From the NCBI GenBank assembly GCA_003221985.1, contig QHUQ01000261.1, forward strand, positions 1 to 5,460: DNA of 5,460 nucleotides. Direction: 5' to 3'. The notes under the pieces were generated by a model. It was not told where the DNA came from. It saw nothing but the letters and a program-made list of their open reading frames with translations, and searched no databases. The DNA is from Gemmatimonadota bacterium (GTDB lineage: Bacteria; Gemmatimonadota; Gemmatimonadetes; Gemmatimonadales; GWC2-71-9). Each line of letters begins with the position of its first letter. Position 1 is the stretch's first letter. The position numbers and the translations under genes were made by a program. Below are positions 1 through 5,097 of this stretch, in pieces.

Positions 1-1
1 C

Positions 2-376
2 GATTTTCGAAAGGGCAAGGACATCGACGGCCTCGAAGTGGTCCTCACGAGTCGCGCGGCATCCGTCACGGGCGGCGTTGTCGACGACAACGGCCAGCCG
101 GCGCCTACCTACAATGTCGTCCTGTTCGCGTCCGACAACACGAAGTGGCCGTTTCCGTCGCGCTACGTGCATCTTGGACGCCCTAGTCAGGACGGTCGCT
201 TCAGGCTGCAAGGGCTTCCCCCCGACCATTATTTGGCCGTGGCGCTTCTCACCATCCAAGGCACCGAATGGCAAGATCCCGAATTCCTCGACAGGCTGCG
301 CCCGATCGCAAAAGCGCTCACGCTGTCGGAGGGCGAAACCAGGACGCTCGATCTGAAACTCACGATTCAGCGATAG
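2..376 (+). CDS. Carboxypeptidase regulatory-like domain protein, C-terminal part (5' end outside window)
   Basis: The reading frame is open from the first bases of the window to a TAG at 374-376, so the start lies upstream. A GTG at 38-40 is an internal valine codon in the same open frame, not a convincing start. The visible ~124 residues hold a beta-sandwich pattern: an ASVTGGVVDDNGQPAP segment (the G-x-V-x-D-x-x-G-x-P signature of carboxypeptidase-regulatory/CNA-B-like Ig folds), then DGRFRLQGLPPDHYLAVAL, which resembles the D-G-x-F-x-x-x-G-L-P-P-G-x-Y closing motif of that fold. The tail (LRPIAKALTLSEGETRTLDLKL) is typical of the last strand. In Acidobacteriota such domains end large exported or surface proteins of unknown ligand; this is family knowledge, not shown here. 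The gene lies 9 nt before the DUF4159 gene and is probably co-transcribed with it. Domain type is fairly secure; function is unknown. Confidence 0.8.
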   Translation, partial: DFRKGKDIDGLEVVLTSRAASVTGGVVDDNGQPAPTYNVVLFASDNTKWPFPSRYVHLGRPSQDGRFRLQGLPPDHYLAVALLTIQGTEWQDPEFLDRLRPIAKALTLSEGETRTLDLKLTIQR

Positions 377-385
377 ACTGATTTC

Positions 386-1225
386 GTGAGGTCCGCCCTC
401 CGCCGCTCCGCCCTCGCCGCAGGCGTCGCCGTCCTCGCCGGCGTGTCGCTGGTGTTCGCGCAGCGCTTGTGGTCGGGCCCCGGCCGCTTCGGCGGCGGGC
501 CCCCGAAGTGGGCCGCGCGCGCGAATTTCGACGGCTCGTTCAACTACTGCCGCGGCTTCTACTCGAGCAACCGGCCCGAAGCCGGCGGGATGGGCTGGTG
601 GACCGACTATCCCGGCGCCGACAACAACTTCTCAGTCCGCCTCGCCGAGCTGACGCTCGTGCGCGTGCGGCTCGACGCCGCCCGTCAACCCGACAACGTC
701 GTCGTCCGGCTGACCGATCCGCTGCTCTCTCGCTGCCACATGCTCTTCATGGAAGACGTGGGCACGGCGCGCTTCACGGATCAGGAGGTGGAGCACCTGC
801 GCGCGTATCTCGAAAAGGGCGGGTTCCTGTGGGTCGACGATTTCTGGGGCACGCCCGCCTGGGAGCAGTGGACGCAGGAGATCGGACGCGTGCTGCGGCC
901 GAGCGAGTATCCGATCTTCGACATCCTGCCCGATCATCCGATCATGCACACGCTGTACGACGTGAAGGAGATCCCGCAGGTGTCTTCAATTAATTTCTGG
1001 CGGCGGACTGGCGGATCGACGTCCGAGCGGGGTTACGACAGCCCATACGCGAACTTCCGGGGCATCGCCGATGAGCACGGGCGGCTGATGGTGGTGATGA
1101 CCCACAACACCGACATTGCGGACACCTGGGAACGTGAGGCCGAGAGCCCGGAATACTTCGATCGTTTCTCGCCCGTGGGCTATGCGGTCGGCGTCAACAT
1201 CGTCGTCTACGCGCTGACGCACTGA
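386..1225 (+). CDS. Exported DUF4159 domain-containing protein
   Basis: The protein has 279 residues. Residues 1-26 form a signal peptide: basic MRSALRRS, a hydrophobic Ala/Val/Leu stretch, then a VFA-Q-like cleavage site. The rest is a nearly full-length DUF4159 domain. Recognisable blocks are FNYCRGFYSSNR and GGMGWWTDYPGADNNF near residues 52-83, MLFMEDVGTARFT followed by LRAYLEKGGFLWVDDFWG around 119-155, ILPDHPIMHTLYDV near 180-193, and a C-terminal PVGYAVGVNIVVYALTH. The LEKGGFLWVDD block resembles the ThuA/glutamine-amidotransferase-like fold seen in this family, but no catalytic triad can be assigned. The biochemical role of DUF4159 is not established; many are encoded beside MoxR/DUF58 gene sets, which are not visible here. 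GTG at 386 is chosen because it begins the signal peptide immediately after the upstream stop; no strong Shine-Dalgarno is visible, so translation may be coupled. The upstream TAG (374-376) is in the same frame as this gene. Confidence 0.9.
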   Translation: MRSALRRSALAAGVAVLAGVSLVFAQRLWSGPGRFGGGPPKWAARANFDGSFNYCRGFYSSNRPEAGGMGWWTDYPGADNNFSVRLAELTLVRVRLDAARQPDNVVVRLTDPLLSRCHMLFMEDVGTARFTDQEVEHLRAYLEKGGFLWVDDFWGTPAWEQWTQEIGRVLRPSEYPIFDILPDHPIMHTLYDVKEIPQVSSINFWRRTGGSTSERGYDSPYANFRGIADEHGRLMVVMTHNTDIADTWEREAESPEYFDRFSPVGYAVGVNIVVYALTH

Positions 1226-1239
1226 TCAACCCACAAAGA

Positions 1240-1269
1240 GCAACCGCGGAGTCCGCAAAGCTCGCGGAG
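1240..1269 (+). repeat. Period-8/9 short tandem repeat just downstream of the DUF4159 stop
   Basis: Three degenerate units follow each other: CCGCGGAG (1244-1251), TCCGCAAAG (1252-1260) and CTCGCGGAG (1261-1269). They are preceded by GCAA, so the leading 12-mer is GCAACCGCGGAG (1240-1251), 15 nt behind the stop codon. The same 12-mer occurs inverted at 1572-1583, and a variant (GCAACCACGAAG, minus strand) begins another such repeat at 5051-5082. It belongs to a widespread class of intergenic repeats built from -CGGAG/-CGAAG units. Function is unknown. Confidence 0.6.
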
Positions 1270-1319
1270 TTTGGTTAGATTTTCTCGCGGACTGTGGAGG
1301 TAACGAAGGGGAGGGAGGA

Positions 1320-1470
1320 AACGGATTCTCGAAACGAAGCAACGAAGAGAACGAAGACGAACGGAGCCGCAGGGGGGTCGCGGCCGGCCGCAAGGCCGGC
1401 GCCGCGACCCCGCAGAGTTTTCTCCGTTTATCTCCGTTGGCTCCGTTGCTCCGTTTTTTGAGAATCCGTT
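1320..1470. repeat. Composite imperfect inverted repeat with mirror-spaced heptamers (REP/MITE-like element)
   Basis: The outer arms AACGGATTCTC (1320-1330) and GAGAATCCGTT (1460-1470) are perfect 11-bp inverted copies. Inside, the left arm carries heptamers AACGAAG at 1333, 1341 and 1350 and AACGGAG at 1360 (steps 8, 9, 10). The right arm carries CTCCGTT at 1422, 1432, 1441 and 1449 (steps 10, 9, 8). The spacing is an exact mirror, so all four heptamers can pair across the central hairpin at 1374-1411. It lies between convergent genes. No transposase gene or obvious target-site duplication is visible. It could act as a bidirectional transcript end, an RNA-stabilising 3' structure, or be a non-autonomous repeat. 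Confidence 0.8.
1374..1411 (+). terminator. GC-rich hairpin at the centre of the inverted repeat; possible transcript end or REP-like stem-loop
   Basis: GGGGTCGCG (1374-1382) pairs with CGCGACCCC (1403-1411), and GCCGGCC (1383-1389) pairs with GGCCGGC (1394-1400). The loop is GCAA (1390-1393), a GNRA-type tetraloop when read on the plus strand, and there is a 2-nt bulge (1401-1402). The stem is 16 bp and nearly all GC. It is followed by GCAGAG and a short TTTT at 1418-1421, but not by a proper U-tract, so intrinsic termination is uncertain. The position between convergent genes would suit a shared 3' structure. Confidence 0.55.
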
Positions 1471-1495
1471 CTCTCCGCGGATTCCGTTCTCTCCG
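1465..1495. repeat. 13-bp direct repeat at the right shoulder of the palindromic element
   Basis: TCCGTTCTCTCCG occurs at 1465-1477 and again at 1483-1495, 18 bp apart. The first copy overlaps the outer right arm of the inverted repeat. It looks like additional units of the same CTCCG(TT) repeat family lying outside the symmetrical part. Confidence 0.55.
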
Positions 1496-1503
1496 ACGTG
1501 CTA

Positions 1504-1541
1504 CAGCAAAGTCATAACCGCCGTAGTGATTGGGTTTGCTG
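1504..1541. other. Weak inverted repeat (7-bp arms, 24-nt loop) beyond the tonB-like gene
   Basis: CAGCAAA (1504-1510) and TTTGCTG (1535-1541) are perfect inverted arms in the otherwise unremarkable stretch 1496-1557. There is no U-tract on either side. It could be a remnant of a natural 3' end for the minus-strand gene, or chance. Confidence 0.25.
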
Positions 1542-1557
1542 ATTAAGGATCCGCTTT

Positions 1558-1572
1558 GCGCGCTCAGCGCGC
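1558..1572. repeat. GC palindrome spanning the stop codon of the TonB-like gene
   Basis: GCGCGCT (1558-1564) and AGCGCGC (1566-1572) are perfect inverted arms around a single C. The minus-strand stop codon (1564-1566) sits at its centre. The adjoining 1572-1583 is the inverted copy of the 12-mer at 1240-1251, so the end of the coding region appears to be made of repeat-type sequence. Confidence 0.5.
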
Positions 1573-2466
1573 TCCGCGGTTGCTTTGGGCAGCTGAAAAC
1601 AAGCTAGTCGCCGGCCGGTAGCGCCAGGTCTTGGTCGCCGCGAGCGCCAGCCGGTCGTACAGCGAATTCACCGTGGAGCGAATCGCCGCCGACTCGACCG
1701 TGCCGCTCTCGTCGATGATCACTTCGAGAACGCCCTGGCCCGTCGGAACCGGACGCGTTGGATACAGCGGCAGCGTCTGATTGATCGTCACGGGCGGCGT
1801 CACGCGCGAATCCTCCGCAGCGTAGATTTGGGGCACCATTGGCCTGGGCGGCGGCGGCGCCTCGACCGGTGTCGGCGCTGGCAGCGGCGGTGCGGAGGGC
1901 AGCGGCGCCGAAGCTTTCACGGCGAGCTCGTTGAAGCCGATGGCCAGCGTCCGCAGATCCGAGAGCGGCGGCTGATTCGCCGCGCCCACGACGTCCGGAT
2001 CGGTCATCGCCTTGAGCACCCGGCTGAAGCCGTCCATGGCGGCGGCAAAGTCTCGCCGATCGTACGCGGCCTTCGCCACCGCGTACTTCTGCTGGATGAT
2101 GTTGGGCAGCATGCGCCGGCGAACGTCGCTGAAGGCCGACCGCACGCGCGGCGAGACGTCAGCATCCGACGGGTGATACATCGGCTCGGCGGCCACCACC
2201 GCTTCGATGGCGCGTTCGGCTTCGACGTTGCGCCCGAGCGCGAGCAGGCAGAACGCACGGTACTGATCGATCGCGCGCCCCTCATCCGGGCGGCCATCCG
2301 GCGCGCGCAGACGGTTCAGCACGGCGAGCGCGTCCTCGTACGCGGCCGACGCATAGAGCTCTCGTGCCGCGGCGAGAGAGTCCTGGGCTCCGGCCGTCCC
2401 GGCCGTAGTCATTGTGAGGGATACAGCGAAAGACATCGCCGCCCCGCATTTCAGCCAGCGGGTCAT
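1564..2466 (-). CDS. Exported TonB C-terminal-domain protein with helical repeat region; C-terminus probably truncated
   Basis: The protein has 300 residues. Residues 1-27 form a cleavable-looking signal peptide (basic MTRWLK, hydrophobic core, AGA-Q site). Residues 28-180 are Ala-rich and helical with TPR-like pairing (AARELYASAAYEDALAVL; AKAAYDRRDFAAAMDGF). A proline-rich linker spans about 186-212. Residues ~221-287 match the TonB C-terminal domain: PLYPTRPVPTGQGVLEVIIDESGTV and then LYDRLALAATKTWRYRPAT. In this family the W-x-Y-x-P-A block is normally followed by a G-x-P-V turn and a last beta strand. Here that is replaced by SLFSAAQSNRGAR and a stop inside repeat-like DNA, so the domain looks shortened by roughly 10-20 residues. 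Classical TonB is anchored by an N-terminal helix and couples ExbBD energy to outer-membrane receptors. This protein may instead be a soluble periplasmic partner of the upstream PEGA protein. The ATGA overlap with that gene, plus a GAGG motif 5 nt before the ATG, supports coupled translation. Confidence 0.85.
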   Translation of the reverse strand: MTRWLKCGAAMSFAVSLTMTTAGTAGAQDSLAAARELYASAAYEDALAVLNRLRAPDGRPDEGRAIDQYRAFCLLALGRNVEAERAIEAVVAAEPMYHPSDADVSPRVRSAFSDVRRRMLPNIIQQKYAVAKAAYDRRDFAAAMDGFSRVLKAMTDPDVVGAANQPPLSDLRTLAIGFNELAVKASAPLPSAPPLPAPTPVEAPPPPRPMVPQIYAAEDSRVTPPVTINQTLPLYPTRPVPTGQGVLEVIIDESGTVESAAIRSTVNSLYDRLALAATKTWRYRPATSLFSAAQSNRGAR

Positions 2467-4520
2467 TTCTTCCTCAAGTCGATGCTCACCCGGGCAGGCG
2501 TCGCAAGGGTCACGGTCACCGACTGCCGCTGCTCACCGAGCTCGGGATGTCGAAAGATGATCTCGTGGGGACCGACGGCCACCGAGAGGTTGCCGATGGG
2601 CGTGTCACCGATCTTTTCTCCATCGATCCACACTTCAGCCCACGGAACCGCATTCAAAGCGATCGTTCCATTTGGCAGCTTGATCGTGATGGCGGCCACT
2701 TTGCCCGGAGGCACCTGGACGCTATGAATGACGCGATACCCGACTACCTCGTTCACGACTTCGATCTGATGGCTGCCGGCCGAGACCATCACGCGGTCGG
2801 TCTGGTTGCTCCCGAGCAGCCGGCCGTTTTCGAACAGTTGCACGGCAACCGGTGACGACACCGAAACCCAGCCGGATAAAGGTGCGCTGGCGGTGGCGGT
2901 GAGCGGAACCACCAGAGAGGCTGTATTTCCTGCTTCAATCGTCACGCTCTGCTTCACCGATCCGAAGTTGCTGTCGAGCACCACGGTGTGCTCTCCCGGT
3001 GTCAGATCCGCGATCACGATTGGCGAGCTGCCCCGCGCAAGGCTGTCAACGGTCACTTTAGCGCCCGGCGGATCGGTAAGAACCTGAAGCTGCCCCGACG
3101 CCGATCCGCCCTTGGCCAGTTCGATGTATTGCGAAGACTGTGTCCCGGCGACAATAGTGACGGGAATCGTGCGGGGCTCTCCGCCCCCGCGCAGCACGAG
3201 CACGTGTGCGCCGGCCTTCAACACAAGCTCGAGCGGCGTCACGCCTCGTGGTTCATCGTCCACGACCACCTGAGCCCCGGTCGGGGTCGTGTCGATGGTC
3301 AGGGTACCCATGCTGGCGCCGGGGCCGGCGCTCGGTGCCGGCGTCGCATACCGGCGGGCCGCGATGACGCCGCCGCCTACAAGAGCGATCAGCAGAACGG
3401 CCGTGGCGGCGAAACGGAGCCAAGGTCGCTTCGATCCTGTTTCTGCCTCTGTCTCTGAATCCGGGTCCCTGTCTGACGCAATTCTGCCTGACGCATAGGG
3501 GAGCGACAGCTCTGCTTCTTTCCGCAATGGTTGAAACGGTGGCAGGGGTCTCACATCACGTGGAGCGGAACCGAAGTCCTGCGCCATCTCGGTCTTGACC
3601 GCTGCCCGTGATGGCGATTCGGCGAAGGGCGGGGCCTGGATCGGCGTCGCCGAATCGAATGCGGACGGCTCTTTGCGAACTTGTTGCGGAGGGACCGGCA
3701 GGGGCCTCTTTTCGATGGCCGTCGTAATGGGTGCCGTCAGTGGCAATTCCGTCCTGCGCGGGGGCTGGTAGATCGGGGCCTGGTAGATCGGGGCCTGGTA
3801 GATCGGTGTCGCTACTTCGAACGCGGCCGCAGGATCTTTGCGCACTGGTTGCGGAGGCGGCGGCGCAACCTTCGCCGAGGGTGGCTGTGCCGGCGTCACT
3901 TCCACGGGCCTGGCTTCCGCCGGCCTCGTCTCCACCTGCCTCACCTCGCTCAGATGTGCCGGGGCGGCGGGTGGCGGCGCGGGTGTGATTGCCATCGGCA
4001 CGTCGGCAGAGGCGTGATAGCGCTCCATGAACGTTTCGAGCTCCGCGGGCGCCGCAATGTAATCGCTGTCGCCCGACAGCACTTCGTCGAGCGCCGCCAT
4101 CGCCTCGAGGGCGGACGGAAACGCGTCCCGCAGATCGAGTTGAAGTGCGCGCGCCAGCCACGAGCGAAGGCCCGGCGTCAACGGCTCCAGATCCCCGCGC
4201 GAGGAAATGGCCCACGCCGAGGCCAGGAGCTCGCGGACCTGGCCGGGGTACTCGTCCTCGTGCAGCGGGCGCCCCAGGATGAGCGAAAGCGCGACGACCC
4301 CCAGCTGCGTCACATCGGCGCGATGATCGAACCGCGGCAAGCCCGCCGATCGCGGCAACGCGATGCGAAGCTCCTTCCAGTATCGTGCGTGAGAGAACCG
4401 AAGCTGCTCGAGCGCTGCCCCCACGACATATTCGACGATGACGAGATGCGCCTGCGGGGTGACCACGAGACGCTCGGGGGCGATGGCTCCGTGGGCAATC
4501 TCCCGCGCGTGCTCGTGCAT
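2463..4520 (-). CDS. Membrane pseudokinase (C-lobe) with Pro-rich linker, one TM helix and four PEGA domains
   Basis: The product has 685 residues from ATG 4520. Residues ~1-150 resemble the C-lobe of a Ser/Thr kinase without its catalytic residues. HGAIAPERLVV (10-20) sits where HRDLKPEN belongs, with Asp and Lys both replaced by Ala and Asn by Arg. The DFG position reads roughly EYV (30-32). HRADVTQLGVVALSLILGRPL (66-86) matches the helix-F region. A Pro/Ala-rich linker (~175-345) contains repeated motifs (VRKDP..ATPI, VRKEP..ATPI, PLRKE). A transmembrane helix lies at about 369-389. Four PEGA-type beta domains follow at ~403-468, 475-540, 548-615 and 616-683, with signs such as TPTGAQVVVDDEPRG, DPPGAKVTVDSLARG and PWAEVWIDGEKIGDTP. 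The N-terminus is inferred cytoplasmic and the PEGA region extracytoplasmic. This ATG has no Shine-Dalgarno and overlaps the stop of the upstream N-lobe fragment (TGATG). In-frame sequence just upstream (RLRFDAAL) still looks kinase-like, so this is probably the distal part of a broken or split gene. Its ligand is unknown. Confidence 0.85.
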   Translation of the reverse strand: MHEHAREIAHGAIAPERLVVTPQAHLVIVEYVVGAALEQLRFSHARYWKELRIALPRSAGLPRFDHRADVTQLGVVALSLILGRPLHEDEYPGQVRELLASAWAISSRGDLEPLTPGLRSWLARALQLDLRDAFPSALEAMAALDEVLSGDSDYIAAPAELETFMERYHASADVPMAITPAPPPAAPAHLSEVRQVETRPAEARPVEVTPAQPPSAKVAPPPPQPVRKDPAAAFEVATPIYQAPIYQAPIYQPPRRTELPLTAPITTAIEKRPLPVPPQQVRKEPSAFDSATPIQAPPFAESPSRAAVKTEMAQDFGSAPRDVRPLPPFQPLRKEAELSLPYASGRIASDRDPDSETEAETGSKRPWLRFAATAVLLIALVGGGVIAARRYATPAPSAGPGASMGTLTIDTTPTGAQVVVDDEPRGVTPLELVLKAGAHVLVLRGGGEPRTIPVTIVAGTQSSQYIELAKGGSASGQLQVLTDPPGAKVTVDSLARGSSPIVIADLTPGEHTVVLDSNFGSVKQSVTIEAGNTASLVVPLTATASAPLSGWVSVSSPVAVQLFENGRLLGSNQTDRVMVSAGSHQIEVVNEVVGYRVIHSVQVPPGKVAAITIKLPNGTIALNAVPWAEVWIDGEKIGDTPIGNLSVAVGPHEIIFRHPELGEQRQSVTVTLATPARVSIDLRKK
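2471..2476 (-). promoter_or_regulatory. Ribosome binding site for the TonB-like gene, inside the end of the PEGA gene
   Basis: The minus strand reads TTGAGGAAGAA directly before the ATG at 2466-2464. The GAGG core (2475-2472) is 5 nt from the start. It lies within the last codons of the upstream gene, whose stop overlaps the ATG (ATGA), so this start is well supported. Confidence 0.65.
3765..3809 (-). repeat. Three 15-bp tandem repeats in the linker of the PEGA protein
   Basis: CTGGTAGATCGGGGC occurs at 3765-3779 and 3780-3794, with a variant third copy (CTGGTAGATCGGTGT) at 3795-3809. On the minus strand it encodes APIYQ/TPIYQ three times (residues ~238-252). The repeat is in frame and almost identical at base level, suggesting recent slippage expansion of a flexible linker. 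Confidence 0.85.
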
Positions 4521-4780
4521 CAGCGCCGCGTCGAACCGGAGTCGCTCAGGCGGTCCACGCTGCGGACGCGTCCGTAACTGGTGTGGCGAAAGCTCGAGAG
4601 CCGGCTGACGCGCTCGCGCAGTGCGAATTCAAATGAAGGAATCGCCGTCAGCTCGCCGCTCAGGCAGAGCATTTCCAGCGTGCCATTCCCGCTGGGCTCG
4701 ACGATGAGGCGGCGCTCTCCGAGACCATCTCGAAAGACAACGGCCGCGGACGTCGACACGGCGGCGACAGCTGGGTCCAT
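4520..4780 (-). CDS. Kinase-like N-lobe fragment, probable 5' part of the split pseudokinase gene
   Basis: The product has 86 residues from ATG 4780 and ends at TGA 4522-4520, which overlaps the ATG of the PEGA gene. It starts MDPAVAAVSTSAAVVFRDG, continues with beta-strand-like segments (RRLIVEP, LEMLCLSGEL), then FEFALRERVSRLSSFRHTSYGRVRSVDRL. That last block resembles helix C and strand 4 of a protein kinase (the 'L-x-x-L-x-H-P-x-I' region). The last residues (SDSGSTRR) look like out-of-frame ending. From FRH here to HGAIAPE in the next frame there are about 32 codons, whereas intact kinases have about 60-70, so roughly 30-40 residues (hinge and helix D) are missing and the frame changes. 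The ATG is preferred over an in-frame TTG at 4855 because AAAGAGG lies 5 nt before it. It could be a pseudogene part, a separate coupled subunit, or an assembly or sequencing defect. Confidence 0.6.
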   Translation of the reverse strand: MDPAVAAVSTSAAVVFRDGLGERRLIVEPSGNGTLEMLCLSGELTAIPSFEFALRERVSRLSSFRHTSYGRVRSVDRLSDSGSTRR

Positions 4781-4785
4781 GTAGG

Positions 4786-4792
4786 CCTCTTT
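4786..4792 (-). promoter_or_regulatory. Ribosome binding site deciding the start at 4780
   Basis: The minus strand reads AAAGAGG (4792-4786), then 5 nt, then ATG. It is the best Shine-Dalgarno in the minus-strand set, and it argues against the longer in-frame TTG start at 4855. Confidence 0.6.
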
Positions 4793-5050
4793 CTTGATCA
4801 GCGCCTCAAATGCGCGAACTGTGCCGTTTGTGTAAGCGGCGTGCTCGGGGCGCAACCCTCAGGTAAGTCCTTCAGCGACGCGGTCTTCGGCCCGGCGCCG
4901 GCCCGTAAGCGGCCACGACATGCTCCCGAGTCACTTACAGAAGCGTCCTGCGACGGCGAATTCTGACACTGCTGTGCGCATTCTCGTATCGCCCGAGGAA
5001 GTCTGGCCAAACCACGGCTGGCAAATCGTGGGGCTTTCGGCGTACGGATT

Positions 5051-5082
5051 TCTTCTTCGTGACTTCGCGACTTCGTGGTTGC
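5051..5082 (-). repeat. Period-8 short tandem repeat just downstream of the SDR stop
   Basis: On the plus strand the units CTTCGTGA (5055-5062), CTTCGCGA (5063-5070) and CTTCGTGG (5071-5078) follow one another. Read with the SDR gene (minus strand), this is GCAACCACGAAG (5082-5071) then TCGCGAAG and TCACGAAG, beginning 15 nt after the stop. It matches the layout and leading 12-mer of the repeat behind the DUF4159 gene at 1240-1269. Confidence 0.65.
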
Positions 5083-5097
5083 GTTTGATTGCTTTGT

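Larger units (their letters stand above)
4781..5097. other. Intergenic region upstream of the pseudokinase gene
   Basis: No open frame here has a family-like sequence. It should contain the promoter for the pseudokinase-PEGA-TonB set, but I cannot point to convincing -35/-10 boxes. Visible structure: GTAAGCGGC occurs at 4832-4840 and again at 4905-4913, both followed within a few bases by TGCTC. A GC-rich quasi-palindrome lies around 4889-4903 (GGCC-c-GGC/GCC-GGCC). The repeat at 5051-5082 occupies the SDR end. Otherwise nothing recognised. Confidence 0.5.

Noticed and set aside
1320..1470. Possible insertion sequence
   Set aside because: Only 151 bp, with no transposase frame and no clear target-site duplication. 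At most a non-autonomous palindromic element.
1504..1541. Possible integron attC-like site
   Set aside because: It has inverted arms but lacks the RYYYAAC/GTTRRRY core pair, and there is no integrase or cassette array.
1828..2727. Long plus-strand open frame (299 codons)
   Set aside because: It is opposite the TonB-like and PEGA genes. Its product is Arg/His/Gly-rich with no domain pattern, typical of an antisense shadow in GC-rich DNA, and the minus strand has clear domains.
3765..3809. Possible CRISPR-like direct repeats
   Set aside because: The 15-bp units abut without spacers and are in frame within a coding linker.
3556..4215. Minus-strand open frame (219 codons) inside the PEGA gene
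   Set aside because: An alternative frame of the Pro/Ala-rich linker region with no recognisable fold or start signal; a shadow.
3681..4577. Long plus-strand open frame (298 codons) with a repeated RGLVD motif
   Set aside because: It is antisense to the PEGA gene. The repeated motif is simply the 15-bp linker repeat read on the other strand, and the composition is Arg-rich.
4781..4855. Longer N-terminus for the kinase N-lobe fragment from TTG 4855
   Set aside because: No Shine-Dalgarno at the TTG, while AAAGAGG is well placed before ATG 4780. The extra 25 residues show nothing family-like.
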